NCBI GenBank assembly: GCA_021323255.1 | Contig: JAJTCL010000116.1 | Span: 1 to 7,812 of the forward strand | Direction: 5' to 3' | DNA: 7,812 nucleotides | DNA from: Propionibacteriaceae bacterium | GTDB lineage: Bacteria; Actinomycetota; Actinomycetes; Propionibacteriales; Propionibacteriaceae | In this document: positions 6,008-7,812 of the stretch, one piece after another | How the letters are laid out: each line of letters begins with the position of its first letter | How positions within the stretch are numbered: position 1 is the first letter of the stretch | Translations under genes and position numbers: made by a program | The notes under the pieces: model-generated | Databases searched by the model: none | The model's input: the letters and a program-made list of their open reading frames with translations, nothing else | What the model was told of the DNA's origin: nothing

Positions 6008-7354
6008 TTAGGCAGGGGACCGGATTTCAAGATCGGGAAAGCCAGCTGCGCGAAGCGGCTCGGCCAGCCGCTCGGCATCCCCGACCACGACAAGGGTCAG
6101 CTCGTCCGGACGGACGATGGAGTGGTAGGCCTCGGTGGCTGCCTCGGGCGTCACCGAACGCAACAGCGCCAAGCTGCGGTCGACATAGTCGTCGGGAAGT
6201 CCGGCGAGAATCTGGGTGGCGGCCTGATCAGCGACGCCATCAGCCGTCGCATAACGCAACGGCGACACGCCGGTGAAGAACGTGACGGCGTCGTTGACCT
6301 CCTGACTGGTGAACGGCGCGCCTTCGACCTTGATCAGTTCGTCGGTGATGGTCAGGGCATCGACCACAACCTCGGTTCGGAAAGATCCTTGGACAGCAAA
6401 GGAGCCACCCGTTCGCAGCGGGGCGAAGTTCATTCGCACCCCGTAGGTGTAGCCCTTCTCTTCCCGAAGCACCGCATTCAGCCGTGAGAGGAACGCGCCG
6501 CCCATCGCGTACGAAGCGACGCTGATCGCGGACCACCGGGCGTCCAGCCGATCGATGCCGAAACCGCCGAGCCGTACGTCGGCCTGGACCGCACCCGGCC
6601 GATCGACCAGAAGCGCTCGTGGCGGTGCGGGAACCGGCTCTTCGGCCACCACCCGTCGCTGGTCGCCGTTCCCCCACGACCCGAGGCAGCGCTCGGCCAC
6701 GGTGAGCGGGTCGTCGACGAAGTCACCTGCCATGATCAGCGTCGTCCCGGCCGGCCCGAAATGATCATGATGAAACGAGCCCACCGCTTCGGGAGTCACC
6801 TGACGCACCGTGTCAGGCTCGCCTCCGTTCATCCGCGCCGCTCGCCTGCTCTCCTCGAACACCGCAGCACGGAAGGCAATGCTCGCGATCTGCGCCGAAT
6901 TGGCCTGCGCCTGCTCGATCTCTGCTAGCCGCAGCTGCACGTGACGATTGACGTCGCGTTCGGCCAGCGACGGTTGTGTCACTGCCTCAGCGAACAACTC
7001 CAGAGCGCGATCCAGATGAGATGCGGGTACGTCGAGGACCGCCTGCAGCCCAGACAGAGAAAGATCGACTCCGAAACCTGCCCCCTCGGTTTCCAGTAGC
7101 TCGGCGAACTCATCTCCATCGTGTCGCAGCGTTCCTTCGTCAAGCGTCCTGGCGCAGATCGTTGCCACGCCCTCGACCTCGCGGTCTTCGGCATTGAGCG
7201 GGACGTCCAGCACCAGATAGGCCGAGACCACATGCTGGCCGGGGAGGTCAAAGATCATCACATCGACGCCGTTGCTGAGCTGAGCCCGCCTCGGTGTGGG
7301 GAACGTCCAGACAGCTGCAGGGGCGATCGCCGGCCGCGGTAGAGAGTCCCTCAT
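6008..7354 (-). CDS. M16B peptidase-like subunit lacking the HxxEH zinc site (R/Y-type partner)
   Basis: This 448-residue protein has the two-lobe M16 (pitrilysin / processing-peptidase) fold. The N-terminal lobe starts with 'AQLSNGVDVMIFDLPGQHVVSAYLVLDVP' (24-52). The active-site helix reads 'GVATICARTLDEGT' (62-75) where catalytic members have G-x-A-H-F-L-E-H-x-x-F-x-G-T. Both zinc histidines and the glutamate are therefore replaced (Thr65, Ala68, Arg69). The C-terminal lobe keeps 'FLSRLNAVLREEKGYTYGV' (288-306), including Arg297 and Tyr304, the R/Y pair that binds substrate backbone in two-subunit M16B peptidases. I chose ATG 7354 over an in-frame ATG at 7405. It overlaps the upstream stop as ATGA and has a strong AGGAGG four bases upstream, and the extra 17 residues from 7405 would lie inside the neighbouring gene. 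The product most likely forms a heterodimer with the upstream M16 protein and has no zinc activity of its own. I see no signal peptide. Confidence 0.92.
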   Translation of the reverse strand: MRDSLPRPAIAPAAVWTFPTPRRAQLSNGVDVMIFDLPGQHVVSAYLVLDVPLNAEDREVEGVATICARTLDEGTLRHDGDEFAELLETEGAGFGVDLSLSGLQAVLDVPASHLDRALELFAEAVTQPSLAERDVNRHVQLRLAEIEQAQANSAQIASIAFRAAVFEESRRAARMNGGEPDTVRQVTPEAVGSFHHDHFGPAGTTLIMAGDFVDDPLTVAERCLGSWGNGDQRRVVAEEPVPAPPRALLVDRPGAVQADVRLGGFGIDRLDARWSAISVASYAMGGAFLSRLNAVLREEKGYTYGVRMNFAPLRTGGSFAVQGSFRTEVVVDALTITDELIKVEGAPFTSQEVNDAVTFFTGVSPLRYATADGVADQAATQILAGLPDDYVDRSLALLRSVTPEAATEAYHSIVRPDELTLVVVGDAERLAEPLRAAGFPDLEIRSPA

Positions 7355-7812
7355 GACCCCTCCTGCCGATAGATCAGGCTTGCCCGCTGGTCCGGACGGA
7401 ACCACTGCCGCATGGCCTCTTGAACGTCCTCACCATCGATGGCGGTGATCTCGGCAATCCGGGAGTTGATCAAGGTTGGATCATCATGCAGCGTCGCGTA
7501 CTCACCCAGCGCATCAGCACGCGAGTCGATGCGCGCCAATTCATGCAGCCAATGGCGTTCGAATTGGGCTTTGGCTCGTCGCAGCTCGTCCTCGGCCGGT
7601 CCATCGCCGAGCAACTGTTCGATCAGCTCGACGATCTCCTGCTCCAGCTGCTCTGGGCTGACGCCGTCTCGAGCCCGCGCATAGCTGAAGCCGAACGAGT
7701 TGCCACCAATCAAGCCCATGGTCGACGCTGCGGTGCTCTCTGCCTGTTCGGTACGACGTACCAGGTGCTTGTGGAGCCGCGATGTCTGACCGTGCCCGAG
7801 GATGCTGAAGGC
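7351..7812 (-). CDS. M16 family peptidase, C-terminal part only (5' end beyond window)
   Basis: The frame is open from the right edge to a TGA at 7351-7353 (153 codons visible) with no start needed inside the window. It begins 'AFSILGHGQTSRLHKHLVRRTEQAES', the C-lobe signature of M16 proteins (family pattern LGxGxTSRLxxxLV). It continues with 'GFSYARARDGVSPEQLEQEIVELIEQLLGDGPAEDELRRAK' and 'WLHELARIDSRADALGEYATLHDDPTLI', which are standard C-lobe helices. The position matching the R/Y tyrosine of the partner (E-K-G-Y) is occupied by 'TEQAES', so the pair is absent here. That fits a division of labour in which this chain would carry the HxxEH zinc motif in its unseen N-terminal lobe. The downstream M16 subunit overlaps it by four bases, which implies one operon and coupled synthesis of the two subunits. 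Family assignment is secure; catalytic status is inferred. Confidence 0.9.
   Translation of the reverse strand, partial: AFSILGHGQTSRLHKHLVRRTEQAESTAASTMGLIGGNSFGFSYARARDGVSPEQLEQEIVELIEQLLGDGPAEDELRRAKAQFERHWLHELARIDSRADALGEYATLHDDPTLINSRIAEITAIDGEDVQEAMRQWFRPDQRASLIYRQEGS
7359..7364 (-). promoter_or_regulatory. Strong ribosome binding site deciding the M16 start
   Basis: AGGAGG on the minus strand lies four bases upstream of the ATG at 7354, inside the 3' end of the preceding M16 gene. It supports the shorter start with the ATGA overlap over the in-frame ATG at 7405. Confidence 0.75.

Noticed and set aside
5958..6010. Possible bidirectional terminator between the convergent genes
   Set aside because: No stem with flanking T-run was found; the A-run at 5971-5975 lies inside the UPF0182 coding sequence without a matching stem-loop.
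7355..7405. Longer start (ATG 7405) for the M16 subunit
   Set aside because: It would add 17 residues overlapping the upstream gene and ignore the AGGAGG and ATGA overlap that point to ATG 7354.

Overview
This 7.8 kb window reads as a chromosomal segment from a high-GC Gram-positive bacterium (Actinomycetota). A Propionibacteriales-type genome is my best guess from gene order and protein style, but this is not proven. The codon use is GC-rich. The neighbourhood holds a DUF2342 zincin-like protein divergent from a membrane-anchored PDZ/Lon protease, followed by a UPF0182 giant membrane protein. That is the arrangement known from actinobacteria, including the mycobacterial Rv3193c-Rv3195 region. 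I see no tRNA, rRNA, CRISPR array, transposase, integron or phage gene.

Layout. Positions 1-1091 (minus strand, cut by the left edge) encode a DUF2342/zincin_2-type 'zinc-dependent metalloprotease'. A gap of 340 bases (1092-1431) separates it from a divergent plus-strand block and contains a long, interrupted inverted repeat (1211-1306). The plus-strand block is moaE (1432-1938), a PDZ plus Lon/S16 membrane protease of the YlbL/DdcP family (1935-2981, overlapping moaE by four bases) and, after a 155-base gap with promoter-like and palindromic sequence, a 951-residue UPF0182 protein (3137-5992). Only 15 bases later the convergent minus-strand pair begins. It consists of a non-catalytic, R/Y-type M16B peptidase subunit (6008-7354) and, upstream of it on the same strand, the C-terminal part of a second M16 peptidase (7351-7812, cut by the right edge). 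These two overlap by an ATGA.

Functional theme. Apart from MoaE (molybdopterin synthase), every gene is a protease, a protease relative or a large membrane protein. The M16 pair looks like a heterodimer in which one chain carries the R/Y substrate-binding pair and the other (mostly outside the window) should carry the HxxEH zinc site. The PDZ/Lon protein has an intact Ser-Lys dyad. The zincin-like protein lacks both histidines at the position where an HExxH motif would sit. I find no clearly undescribed system. The points most worth checking are the structured intergenic element, the possible ECF-sigma promoter plus palindrome ahead of UPF0182, and the degenerate metal site of the zincin-like protein.
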